DNA of 64,000 nt from assembly GCF_001277345.1 (NCBI RefSeq), contig NZ_LIUT01000001.1, positions 491,323 through 555,322 on the forward strand, written 5' to 3'. Each line of letters opens with the position of its first letter. Position 1 is the first letter of the stretch. Shown here piece by piece: positions 35,344 to 43,995 of the stretch. The position numbers and the translations under genes are program-made. This DNA is from Paenibacillus solani. GTDB lineage: Bacteria > Bacillota > Bacilli > Paenibacillales > Paenibacillaceae. The notes beneath the pieces are model-generated. The model was not told the origin of the DNA. It did no database searches and was given only the letters and a program-made list of their open reading frames with translations.

Positions 35344-36642
35344 ATGCCTAAAATTACATTTATCGGAGCAGGCAGTACCGTATTTGCCAAGAACGTACTG
35401 GGTGATTGTATGCAGACGCCGGCTTTGCAAGGATTTGAGCTTGCGTTGTTTGATATTGATCCCATCCGTCTCAAAGACTCGGAGAACATGCTGAACAATA
35501 TAAAGAAGACCAGCGGCAGCACCTGTGTCATTACATCATACAGTGATCGCAAGGAGGCGCTCCGGGGAGCAAAATATGTCATCAATGCCATTCAGGTTGG
35601 AGGATACGATCCCTGCACGATTACGGACTTCGAAATACCGAAGAAATATGGACTTAGACAAACGATAGCGGATACCGTAGGTATCGGCGGGATATTTCGG
35701 AATCTGCGCACGATTCCGGTCATGCTGGATTTCGCCGCCGATATGCGGGAGGTTTGTCCGAGTGCGTTGTTCCTGAACTATACGAACCCGATGGCGGTGT
35801 TGACTAATGCCATGAATACATTGGGTGGTATTCAGACGGTAGGTTTGTGCCATAGCGTACAAGCTTGCATTCCTCATCTGTTCGATAATCTCGGGATGGA
35901 TAAAGAGGGTGTACAGGCGAAGATTGCCGGCATCAACCATATGGCGTGGCTCCTTGAAGTGACAAGGGACGGCGTAGACCTGTATCCGGAAATCAAGAAA
36001 CGCGCGGCAGAGAAGCAGAAGGAGAAGCATCATGATATGGTACGTCTCGAGATGATGTTGAACTTCGGTTACTATATTACCGAATCGTCAGAGCATAACG
36101 CTGAATACCATCCGTACTTCATCAAGCGTAATTATCCGGAGCTGATCGAACGCTTCAACATTCCGTTGGACGAATATCCACGGCGCTGTGTGAACCAAAT
36201 CGAGGGATGGAAGGCGATGCGCGAAGATTTGGTAAACAATCAGGATCTCACACACCACCGCTCTCATGAGTATGCATCCTATATTTTAGAAGCGATCGAG
36301 AGCGATGTGCTGTTCAAAATTGGGGGTAATGTGATGAATACCGGGCTGATTACGAACCTTCCTAAGGAAGCTTGCGTTGAGGTTCCGTGCCTGGTCGATG
36401 CCAGCGGCGTAACACCAACGTATGTTGGCGATCTGCCTCCGCAATGTGCTGCCCTCAACCGCACCAATATTAATACCCAGCTGCTGACCCTGGAAGCTGC
36501 GGCGACTGGCAAGAAGGAGCATATCTATCATGCAGCTATGTTAGATCCGCATACCGCGGCGGAGTTGTCCATCGATGACATTAAGAATCTGTGTGATGAC
36601 CTGATCGAAGCACACGGGGACTGGCTTCCTAAATATCAATAA
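35344..36642 (+). CDS. melA: GH4 alpha-galactosidase
   Basis: This 432-residue enzyme belongs to glycoside hydrolase family 4, which uses NAD+ and Mn2+ in an oxidation-elimination mechanism rather than two acids. It has the N-terminal Rossmann motif ITFIGAGSTVF and the metal/active-site block GLCHSVQ. NHMAWL and EYHPYF follow. The CHSV form is that of MelA-type alpha-galactosidases, which hydrolyse melibiose and raffinose-like sugars; phospho-glycosidases of the family differ there. AAGGAGG (329-335 of the 35-kb block) lies eight bases before the ATG at 35344. No sugar transporter is adjacent, so uptake must be encoded elsewhere. The divergent AraC protein is the likely activator. Confidence 0.9.
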   Translation: MPKITFIGAGSTVFAKNVLGDCMQTPALQGFELALFDIDPIRLKDSENMLNNIKKTSGSTCVITSYSDRKEALRGAKYVINAIQVGGYDPCTITDFEIPKKYGLRQTIADTVGIGGIFRNLRTIPVMLDFAADMREVCPSALFLNYTNPMAVLTNAMNTLGGIQTVGLCHSVQACIPHLFDNLGMDKEGVQAKIAGINHMAWLLEVTRDGVDLYPEIKKRAAEKQKEKHHDMVRLEMMLNFGYYITESSEHNAEYHPYFIKRNYPELIERFNIPLDEYPRRCVNQIEGWKAMREDLVNNQDLTHHRSHEYASYILEAIESDVLFKIGGNVMNTGLITNLPKEACVEVPCLVDASGVTPTYVGDLPPQCAALNRTNINTQLLTLEAAATGKKEHIYHAAMLDPHTAAELSIDDIKNLCDDLIEAHGDWLPKYQ

Positions 36643-36687
36643 TGTTGAAGTTTAAGGGAGCAAGAAAGTATGCTGCAGACCCAATAA

Positions 36688-36726
36688 AAAAAGAGACGCT
36701 CTTTCATTACGAAAGAGGTCTCTTTT
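36688..36726. terminator. Terminator between melA and the KinB-like gene
   Basis: AAAGAGAC pairs with GTCTCTTT and an inner CTCTTTC with GAAAGAG, flanked by A7 and T5. It can end both convergent transcripts. Confidence 0.88.
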
Positions 36727-36755
36727 TCACGTTAACGGGCTCCCTGCATGTGCGC

Positions 36756-38087
36756 TTATGGATTCAGATCAGCATGCGGAAGCGTGATGAGAAACACGGC
36801 TCCCGATCTTGGCGAGCTTCGTACAGAAACACTGCCGTTCATGGCTTGAATGGCTTGGTAGGAGAACGTAAGGCCAAGTCCGGTGCCGCTCATTTTGGTG
36901 GAGTAGTAGATCGAACCGAGACGGCTTAACTGCTCAGGGGTCATACCGACCCCGTTGTCCTTGATTTCAACGGTCACCTGATCCGTTTCTTCATAGACGG
37001 TAATGTTGACCATGCCGTTGTCGACGTCTTTGCATGCCTCAATTGCATTCTTGATAAAGTTGATCAGCAGCTGCTTGAGCTCTGCCGGACTGCCTGAAAT
37101 GTAGAGGGGGGACGATGGGTAATCAGCGCTGAGAGTGACATTGCTCATATTGGCATAGGAAGTCATGAGCTCGACGACAGACTTGATCTGGGCCGTAAGC
37201 TCGATTCTCTGTTGAAACGGCAAGTGTGGTTTGCTGATTGAGAGATACTCGGACAATATCTGTTCGGTCCGGTGAATCTCATCCATGCTGATATCCAAAA
37301 AACGATCGATCTTTTCCTGGGGAAGCGTGCCGCTTTTGATCAATTGCAGGAACCCCAGCACAGTGGTCAGCGGATTGCGTACCTCGTGGGCAAGGGAGGC
37401 AGCGACATGATTCACGGCTTCGGCTTTTTCATTCTGGATATACCGCAGGTAGAGCTCTTTGTCGGATACGGACTTATTGAACAGGGTGACAAGCAGCCAA
37501 ATACCGAGCGAGTTAGTAACAGGAATAGCTAATATATTAAAAAGAAAGTTATCCATAACGTAGTCTGTTTTTGTTATGTAAAGCACAATCAGCGGGATGA
37601 ACGAGAAGCTGATACCGGTAATGAAAATGATCCAAAATTTATGCTTGCTTTGATGGTATAAAAATGACAATAGAACGGACAGCGGAAAAGTGAGGATTAA
37701 AATTAATATAGCATCGGCCATGCCGGATCCGCCTATGTACAGTCGATAGATTAGAAACTCAACAAGCAGGATGGCTCCTGTTGCGAATCCCCCGAACAGC
37801 ATGCCGAAGAACATAATGACATACCGTACATCATAGATTATTCCGCTTTGAACTGACGAAGCAAAGGTCATGGACAGCAATAGGCACAGTGAACAAATGA
37901 TAATGATGAAATTACGTGAATAATTGACTGTCAGTTTTCGGTAATAGATGTTATATGCGACAAAAGGCATCAACGAAAACAAGAGCTGCAGCAGAACATC
38001 TTTAATCACTGGCAGTAGGCCCACCCCTTTGATAGATATCGAATCATCCGCTTTGATAAGCACCCCCCCTGTCAAGTTCGACGTCAA
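36756..38087 (-). CDS. Membrane sensor histidine kinase (KinB-like)
   Basis: This kinase of about 443 residues has five or six membrane helices in its first 210 residues (5TMR-LYT-like) with no large extracellular domain, then a HisKA domain with SLAHEVRNPLTTVLGF (phosphoacceptor His) and an HATPase domain with N-box NFIKNAIEA, DNGVGM and GTGLGL. This layout and the LAHEVRNPLT box are those of KinB-type sporulation kinases, which feed Spo0F. No response regulator is adjacent, which agrees. The start is uncertain: TTG at 38087 has AAGGA eight bases ahead. GTG 38063 has a G-rich run right against it, and the frame runs to 38162 without a ribosome site. It is divergent from the PAS kinase, so the two share a 234-base control region. 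Confidence 0.82.
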   Translation of the reverse strand: MTSNLTGGVLIKADDSISIKGVGLLPVIKDVLLQLLFSLMPFVAYNIYYRKLTVNYSRNFIIIICSLCLLLSMTFASSVQSGIIYDVRYVIMFFGMLFGGFATGAILLVEFLIYRLYIGGSGMADAILILILTFPLSVLLSFLYHQSKHKFWIIFITGISFSFIPLIVLYITKTDYVMDNFLFNILAIPVTNSLGIWLLVTLFNKSVSDKELYLRYIQNEKAEAVNHVAASLAHEVRNPLTTVLGFLQLIKSGTLPQEKIDRFLDISMDEIHRTEQILSEYLSISKPHLPFQQRIELTAQIKSVVELMTSYANMSNVTLSADYPSSPLYISGSPAELKQLLINFIKNAIEACKDVDNGMVNITVYEETDQVTVEIKDNGVGMTPEQLSRLGSIYYSTKMSGTGLGLTFSYQAIQAMNGSVSVRSSPRSGAVFLITLPHADLNP

Positions 38088-38262
38088 TTTTAAAAATCCT
38101 TGAAGCTGGAATGAAAATTTCAAAAAAATATTGTTATCGCATAATACGACAATTAGCAACAATGTTTAAATTTTCTAAGCGCTTGATCTTCGCATTTATG
38201 AAGAATCTGCCGATAAATGATATGGCTGCCATTGAATTTGCTTTTCACAGCTGGTATTCGAT

Positions 38263-38278
38263 ATGCGCGATAACGCAT
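38263..38278. promoter_or_regulatory. ComA-box-like palindrome upstream of the PAS kinase
   Basis: ATGCGC-GATA-ACGCAT is a 16-bp palindrome with a four-base centre, 44 bases before the kinase ATG at 38322. It matches 13 of 16 positions of the box at 41574-41589 (same centre spacing). The B. subtilis ComA box is TTGCGG-N4-CCGCAA, which differs at two positions in each half. It is probably the binding site of the ComA-like regulator encoded in this operon; that is inference. Confidence 0.6.
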
Positions 38279-38321
38279 GACTCAGTTGCAAGCATACACC
38301 ATAAGGAGAACATCAAATATC

Positions 38322-40754
38322 ATGTGTAGCTATTACTTAGGGGCAATCATCTTGGTATTGGTTATCATTATTCATATTTTCATAATATTCATGTACAGAA
38401 GCGGTCATCAACGAAGATTAAGCAATCAGGCCTTGCACATGGCTCAACATAGATTTCGTATGTTGGATGATATGCTGCTTATGATGGATATTGGCATCTG
38501 GTCCTACGATTTCGGCACAAAAGGGATCCAGAATATGTCTTTGGGATTTCATAAAATTACAGGATATTCCGAGCGCGATTTTGCGAACGGCCTATCCTGG
38601 CAAACAATGATCCATCCAGAGGATATGGCGTTGTTCGGATCCTTGGTTGAGCAGCTTCAACAAGGGGAGACCGTACATACAGAAAACCGGATTATCCATG
38701 CAACGGGTGACGTTCGCTGGGTTCAGGTAAAGATGATTCCGACAATGAATGAATTAGGGCAAATTATTCGTGTGGATGGTATAGCCGTTGATATCACTGC
38801 CCGCTTCCGGATGGAAGAAGCACTGTACGATATTAACGAATGCAAGAAGATGGAACGGGCGCTCCAGGATAGCATGAATCGGTATCGCAGGCTGGTCGAG
38901 TCCTCTCCCATTGCCATTGCGGTTTGTAAAGACCGGAAGCTTATGTATGTAAATCCGGCTGGACTACGTATCCTCGGCGCGCCTGGATCCGAGAATATCC
39001 TGGGCACGAACCCTTGGGATTGGGTGCTCGATCCGTATGAGGAGTGGGCTTGTCAGCGGCTTACCAAGCTTATTCGTGCAGGGCAAGTTGTTCCCGAGGA
39101 ATTATCCATAAGGCGGGTTGACGGAGAGCGGGTGGATGTCGTGGCGACGGCCCTGTATGATGCAGAATCTGATGCATTTGAAATCTTTTTCGAGGATATA
39201 ACCGCGCGGAAATCAGCGGAACGGGCCCTTATGGAGAGTGACCGCATCAACCGTCATATCTTGGATATCGCTCCTGTAGCGATGCTGCTGCACTCTGATT
39301 TTTCTTGTATTTATGCGAACCCTGCAGGTTTTTCCTTATTGGGTATCCAGGATATCGCTCAATTAGCGAATACTTCGTTTCAGGACTTTATTCCTTCGGA
39401 CCAGGTCGAGTTTGTAGTTTCAGAAGTTGAACAAGTGTACGAAAGCGGAAATACCTCGAAACTCTCCGGAAACAAACTGGTACAGCTGGATGGAACAATT
39501 ATTGATATTGAGGCCATTACGACACCAATCGCTTATATAGGCAATAATATCGCACTTACCATTATTCGAGATGTGACGGAACAGAAGCAGGCCGAACGGG
39601 AGCGGAATGCAGCCGAACAGCTTGTCCGGGAAAGCGAAGATCGGTATTTCAGGCTGCAAATGAGTTTGGACCAATTCTCTTCCGATCTTTTCGGGATGGT
39701 AAAAATAAGCGAATTGAACGTCCGTATCGTGCAGGAAATAAGGAAGGTGCTAGGGACAGATCGAGTAAGTCTCATCCGAATCAACCATCACAGCTTACAT
39801 ATCAAGGTACAAGGCGGCAATAAAGAGCTGCCGGAGGGGGTACTTCAAGCAATCCATACGCACGGTCCTGAGCATATCCCGCTTTGTAGATTGTTTGAGT
39901 CCTCAGATGGATATTTTGTCAAGATCGGAGATATGAACGGGGATAGCAGCATCGTCTGTCTTGGAGGGGAAGTCCCTTTGCTCATGATCGACGCCAAAAA
40001 GATATGGTTGGAGACTATATCCCGATATGCAAGCGTCTTATACGATAATTTCCGCGTCATCGAGGATCTGACGAGAGAATTGGAGAATCTGGGTTCGTCG
40101 CAGCAGATTATGCCTGTATGGCTGTTAAGGCTGATGCTGCATTTATCTGAGAATGAACGTAAGCGACTGTCCCAGGACCTTCATGATGCTGCGCTTCAGG
40201 AGCAAATTATTTGGTACAGAAAATTAAATCTGATTACGTCGGATCGCGAGCTGCCGGGGCATTATCGTGAGCAATTAGAGGAAATTGAACAGGGGCTTTT
40301 GGATGTCATCTATCAGATTCGAATCACATGCAATGAGCTGCGACCTCCCCTGTTGAAGGAGGAGGGGCTCGAGCGTTCACTAGAGGCGTTGTTTGAATTC
40401 ACACAACTGCGAACCAATTACTCGATCCAATTTGACTGCTCCAATTTCGATGATGACATCAGTGATGACCATTTGATTGGACTGTACCGGATTGTGCAAG
40501 AACTGCTCGCCAATGCAACCAAACATTCCAATGCGACCGAGGTGAAGCTGACCTTGTCGACCCAATCGGATGTGGTAAATCTGAGTTATGAAGACAACGG
40601 AGTTGGCATTGATTTAAGCCAGAAGCCTGATCCGTTTAACAACATGGGGATTGGCGGCATGAAAGAGCGGGTGAGAGGCATGAACGGTAAAATCCGGTTC
40701 GATTCCATCGGTAACGGGGGGTTGGCCGTTTATATATCCATAACTGCGAAGTAA
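38322..40754 (+). CDS. Multi-PAS sensor histidine kinase of the NarX/ComP class
   Basis: This 810-residue kinase begins with one membrane helix (about 5-28), followed by three PAS domains (about 50-165, 185-300 and 310-425) and a short coiled region. A GAF-like segment (about 440-580) comes next, then a HisKA_3 domain with ERKRLSQDLHDAALQEQ (phosphoacceptor His in DLHD) and a C-terminal ATP-binding domain (ELLANATKHSNA, EDNGVGID, GIGGMKERV). HisKA_3 kinases pair with LuxR-type regulators, here the next gene. Unlike ComP, which has many membrane helices and senses the ComX pheromone, this protein would sense through PAS. The start ATG 38322 lies 13 bases after AAGGAGA, rather far; an upstream ATG at 38277 overlaps the palindrome. 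Confidence 0.87.
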   Translation: MCSYYLGAIILVLVIIIHIFIIFMYRSGHQRRLSNQALHMAQHRFRMLDDMLLMMDIGIWSYDFGTKGIQNMSLGFHKITGYSERDFANGLSWQTMIHPEDMALFGSLVEQLQQGETVHTENRIIHATGDVRWVQVKMIPTMNELGQIIRVDGIAVDITARFRMEEALYDINECKKMERALQDSMNRYRRLVESSPIAIAVCKDRKLMYVNPAGLRILGAPGSENILGTNPWDWVLDPYEEWACQRLTKLIRAGQVVPEELSIRRVDGERVDVVATALYDAESDAFEIFFEDITARKSAERALMESDRINRHILDIAPVAMLLHSDFSCIYANPAGFSLLGIQDIAQLANTSFQDFIPSDQVEFVVSEVEQVYESGNTSKLSGNKLVQLDGTIIDIEAITTPIAYIGNNIALTIIRDVTEQKQAERERNAAEQLVRESEDRYFRLQMSLDQFSSDLFGMVKISELNVRIVQEIRKVLGTDRVSLIRINHHSLHIKVQGGNKELPEGVLQAIHTHGPEHIPLCRLFESSDGYFVKIGDMNGDSSIVCLGGEVPLLMIDAKKIWLETISRYASVLYDNFRVIEDLTRELENLGSSQQIMPVWLLRLMLHLSENERKRLSQDLHDAALQEQIIWYRKLNLITSDRELPGHYREQLEEIEQGLLDVIYQIRITCNELRPPLLKEEGLERSLEALFEFTQLRTNYSIQFDCSNFDDDISDDHLIGLYRIVQELLANATKHSNATEVKLTLSTQSDVVNLSYEDNGVGIDLSQKPDPFNNMGIGGMKERVRGMNGKIRFDSIGNGGLAVYISITAK

Positions 40755-40803
40755 GCGTATTGGCCGTATTGCTTAACGAGATACCAGATGGAAGGGGCCG
40801 AGA

Positions 40804-41475
40804 ATGACGATGATTGAAATTTTGTTAGTGGATGATCATCCCTCGGTAATGGAGGGAACCAAGGTACTGCTTGAACAGGAAAAAGATATGTTTGTCAAAC
40901 TTGCCAATACGCCGGAACGGGCACTCGAGCTGGTGAGAACTACAAATTTTGATGTAATGCTGATTGATATGCACATGCCTGGAATGAACGGAATTGACCT
41001 GGCCGGAAAAATTCTAGAAATAAAACCTGATGCGGTGATGCTGATTTATACGGGGTTTGAAGTCAGCAATCACTTTAACCTGATCCTGGAGACCGGTCTG
41101 GCTGGCTTTGTCTCAAAAACATCAGGCAAAGAGCAGTTGGTGACAGCTGTTCGGTGCGCGCTTCGCGGAGAGGTTGTTCTTCCTCTGACATTAGTGAAGC
41201 AGCTTCGCCGAGTTACCCCGAGTGGCTCGGAACGGACAACCGGGGCAGCAATGTCCCAATCCATAACGGATAAAGAATATAGTATTTTGAAGGAGATTGC
41301 GCGAGGGAAGAGCAATAAAGAGATTGCTGGGACCGTGATTATGAGTCAGCGTTCACTGGAATACTGTTTAACCAATTTGTTTCAAAAGCTGAGTGTAAAG
41401 TCGCGCATTGAGGCTGCATTAAAAGCAAAGCAGATGGGGATTTTGTCGGATTTGGATTTTGTCCAAACGAGCTAG
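40804..41475 (+). CDS. ComA-like LuxR-family response regulator
   Basis: This 223-residue regulator has an N-terminal receiver domain with acidic pocket VDDHPS, phosphoacceptor Asp55 in LIDMHMPG and Lys in VSKTSGKE. The C-terminal LuxR/NarL helix-turn-helix (about 150-215) includes NKEIAGTVIMSQRSLEYCLTN. Several stretches mirror B. subtilis ComA from memory: DDHPxVMEGTK, IYTGxEV, SKTxxKE, and SxRSxEYxLTxxFxKLxVxSRxEAxLxAK. It is the evident partner of the kinase 49 bases upstream. AAGGGG six bases ahead sets the start. Two ComA-box-like sites, before the kinase and just after this gene, are its likely targets. I do not name it comA because the kinase differs and no comQ/comX is present. Confidence 0.88.
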   Translation: MTMIEILLVDDHPSVMEGTKVLLEQEKDMFVKLANTPERALELVRTTNFDVMLIDMHMPGMNGIDLAGKILEIKPDAVMLIYTGFEVSNHFNLILETGLAGFVSKTSGKEQLVTAVRCALRGEVVLPLTLVKQLRRVTPSGSERTTGAAMSQSITDKEYSILKEIARGKSNKEIAGTVIMSQRSLEYCLTNLFQKLSVKSRIEAALKAKQMGILSDLDFVQTS

Positions 41476-41550
41476 ATTCTAACCTGTATTCGATCATGAA
41501 GCAGATCATCTTTCAAGAGCTTATCTCATTTTTTAATGATTCGACAATAA

Positions 41551-41589
41551 CCGCAAATAGGCCCGCAAAATTATTGCGCGCTAACGCAA
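41551..41589 (+). promoter_or_regulatory. Cluster of ComA-box-like half-sites
   Basis: TTGCGC-GCTA-ACGCAA (41574-41589) is a 16-bp palindrome that matches TTGCGG-N4-CCGCAA with one mismatch per half. Two further perfect CCGCAA half-sites lie 5' of it at 41551-41556 and 41563-41568. The cluster sits between the ComA-like gene and the small ORF at 41681, just upstream of a possible promoter around 41600-41625. B. subtilis ComA also uses an inverted pair plus an extra half-site. Confidence 0.65.
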
Positions 41590-41680
41590 AATAATTTCGG
41601 TTACGAACAGTATGTAAGTGTATATGCTTAGGATACAGAATAGATATAGTCAGAAAGCACGAAAGGTGGATGCTTGGTGT

Positions 41681-41803
41681 ATGAGGATAGGCCTAGCAGA
41701 TGGTAACGGTGATGATCTCTTGTTACTAGAGGAGATTGAGGAGATTTTAGTGCAGCTTGAAGAAGAATGGAATGAAATTATCAGCCGGAAGAAGCGAGGT
41801 TAA
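41681..41803 (+). CDS. Small acidic ORF (40 residues) ahead of the chemoreceptor
   Basis: A 40-codon frame begins at ATG 41681 after AAAGGTGGA (41662-41670, 10-base spacing) and ends six bases before the chemoreceptor ATG. The peptide starts MRIGLADGNGDD, has a Leu/Glu-rich helix in the middle, and ends with a basic SRKKRG tail. It has no signal peptide or membrane segment. The chemoreceptor's ribosome site GAGG lies in its last codons, so it may couple translation. It is the first frame after the ComA-box cluster. The frame extends back to 41618, but that would begin inside the likely promoter. I do not recognise a family; it could be a regulatory peptide or a non-functional frame. Confidence 0.45.
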   Translation: MRIGLADGNGDDLLLLEEIEEILVQLEEEWNEIISRKKRG

Positions 41804-41809
41804 CACATA

Positions 41810-43798
41810 ATGAAACGATGGAAATCTCTGTTTGCAATGAAGCTCCAGACTCGTATGCTTCTTATTATATTGGGGTCTATTACGATACTCTTAACTAGCA
41901 TGATGACTTATCTCAGCATGAATTCCAAGAATGAAGCTCTAAGTTCGGCCAAGATGCTGGCCGAGGCAACGAGCGAGAAGATCGGCGCGCTGGTTCAGGC
42001 AGAACTCGATGATGTCACGAACTCTGCACGTACATTGGCTGTTAGCTTTGTAGGAATGAAAGAGAGTGACACAGCGGATCGTGCGGCTGTTAGCGAAATG
42101 TTAAAGAGAAACCTGGAAAACAATCCGTCCTGGAAAGGGATCTGGACTTTATGGGAGCCGGATGCTTTTGATGGACGTGATAATGAATACAGAAACAAGC
42201 TGGGCAGTGATCAGACGGGGAGGATGATGTCCTACTGGGCGAGGACAGAAGCAGGGCTGGAACGGTCCGTAATCGAAGATTATGAAGAGGAAGGAGAAGG
42301 TGATTTCTATCTTCTCGTTAAGAACAGCGGCAAAGAAGTTATCATGGATCCGTATGTATTTAAAGTAGGCAATGAAGAGGTCATGATGACATCGCTCATC
42401 GTACCGATTATCGACAATGGAAAGACGGTCGGCGTAGTAGGTGTGGATATTACGCTAGCCCATCTGCAGAGCATCATGGAGCAATTCCGATTATTTGATA
42501 CGGGTTTTGCACATATTTTTTCTAATACCGGAGTTATTGTTACGACCCCGGAAGAAGGCCTGATGGGAATGGCCTTGGAGAAAGCTTACCCGGGCAAGAC
42601 GGTGCCTCTTATTCTGGATGCTATTCGGGAAGGGAAGGTCTATACCGAGGAAGATGCCAGACTGTACAAACTATATATGCCGATACAGGCAGGCTTGACT
42701 GAGACACCGTGGTCTGCCGCCATCATTATCCCAATGGATGAGATTACGGCGAACTCGGATGCATTGATTCGCTCCATCATCATTGCGGGGATAAGCACTT
42801 TAATTCTCATGGCCGTTGTAGTGATCTTGTTGACAAGATCTATCGTAAAACCGCTGAAGGTCTCTATTTCAATCGGTGAGTTCATGTCAAAAGGCGATTT
42901 TACGAAGGAAGTACCTGCGGCTTATCTTCGCAGAGCCGATGAGATCGGCACATTGTCCCGGGTGTTCGCTCAATTGCTGGGCAGTATGAAGGAAATGATC
43001 GGCAGAGTGAACATGAACGCAACCTCCGTAGCTGCTGCTTCCCAACAGCTATCGGCTGGAGCGGAGGAGCTGGCTGTCGGAAGCAGCAATCAGGCGGAAT
43101 CAGTGCAAACGGTCAGTGAGTTGTTTCATGAATGGTCAAACGCCATCACTTCTGTGGCAAGCGATGCTTCGGCAGCATCCGAACTTGTTAACCAGACGTC
43201 TGGAATAGCGGCGGAAGGCAGGGGAATCGTCCAGCAGTCGGTCGAAGGCATGAACCGGGTACGGGATCATGTCGGCAAACTCGAAGCAGACTCCCAGCGT
43301 ATTGGCAAGATTATTGAAGTCATCGACGATATTGCGAAGCAGACGAATTTGCTTGCTCTTAATGCCACGATTGAAGCTGCACGGGCCGGCGATCAAGGCA
43401 GGGGCTTCGCCGTCGTAGCCGATGAAGTACGCAAATTAGCGGAACGAAGCGGGGGAGCAACGAAGGAAATCGGCGAAATCATCTTGGGTATGCAGAAGAA
43501 TACGGCGGATAGCGTGGAGGCAGTACATTATGGGGTTATCCAGACCGAAAAGGCCGGTGAGGCCTTTGCCCACATCACCAGCATGGTAAATGAGTCAGCT
43601 GGCAAAGTCATGGATATCGCCGCCGCAAGTGAGGAACAGGCAGCCCAGGCTGCTGAGGTTGCTACAGCAATTGAAACCATCTCCTCATCAACGCAGGAAA
43701 CGGCAGCGACCAGTGAGGAAACGGCAGCAACGGCGCAATCCCTTGCCGAGCTGGCAGAAGAATTGAACCATACCGTGTCAGCTTTCAAAATCTCATAG
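41810..43798 (+). CDS. Methyl-accepting chemotaxis protein with dCache sensor
   Basis: This 662-residue receptor has a first membrane helix (about 15-35), an extracellular double-Cache sensor (about 40-320) that includes [21 protein letters not shown], and a second helix (about 325-350). A HAMP domain (about 350-405) and a long cytoplasmic signalling coil follow. The hairpin tip is present in the [24 protein letters not shown] sequence, which binds CheA/CheW. dCache domains bind amino acids, polyamines or organic acids; the ligand here is unknown. The ATG at 41810 follows GAGG by ten bases. Its position behind a ComA-like box suggests control by the upstream two-component pair, and a terminator follows. 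Confidence 0.92.
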   Translation: MKRWKSLFAMKLQTRMLLIILGSITILLTSMMTYLSMNSKNEALSSAKMLAEATSEKIGALVQAELDDVTNSARTLAVSFVGMKESDTADRAAVSEMLKRNLENNPSWKGIWTLWEPDAFDGRDNEYRNKLGSDQTGRMMSYWARTEAGLERSVIEDYEEEGEGDFYLLVKNSGKEVIMDPYVFKVGNEEVMMTSLIVPIIDNGKTVGVVGVDITLAHLQSIMEQFRLFDTGFAHIFSNTGVIVTTPEEGLMGMALEKAYPGKTVPLILDAIREGKVYTEEDARLYKLYMPIQAGLTETPWSAAIIIPMDEITANSDALIRSIIIAGISTLILMAVVVILLTRSIVKPLKVSISIGEFMSKGDFTKEVPAAYLRRADEIGTLSRVFAQLLGSMKEMIGRVNMNATSVAAASQQLSAGAEELAVGSSNQAESVQTVSELFHEWSNAITSVASDASAASELVNQTSGIAAEGRGIVQQSVEGMNRVRDHVGKLEADSQRIGKIIEVIDDIAKQTNLLALNATIEAARAGDQGRGFAVVADEVRKLAERSGGATKEIGEIILGMQKNTADSVEAVHYGVIQTEKAGEAFAHITSMVNESAGKVMDIAAASEEQAAQAAEVATAIETISSSTQETAATSEETAATAQSLAELAEELNHTVSAFKIS

Positions 43799-43816
43799 CG
43801 TATTGACTGTTAAATC

Positions 43817-43848
43817 AAGAGCTTGGCCTAAAGGCCAGGCTCTTTTTT
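43817..43848 (+). terminator. Terminator of the chemoreceptor gene
   Basis: AAGAGC-T-TGGCCT pairs with AGGCCA-G-GCTCTT and is followed by a run of T. It lies 18 bases after the stop. Confidence 0.88.
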
Positions 43849-43995
43849 GTATGTATGCATGCACATTCAAGACATATAGATATTAACATAGACGGACAGA
43901 CGGACAAACTTCCCTTTAAAGACCGGTACATAGTATAGGCAAAATGGGTACAATGCAATTAGATAGGCAAAGTGACCATGAAGGAGGCTAGTTGG

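Noticed and set aside
38163..38321. comQ/comX pheromone genes next to the ComA-like system
   Set aside because: No isoprenyl transferase gene and no short pheromone precursor frame are seen near the kinase.
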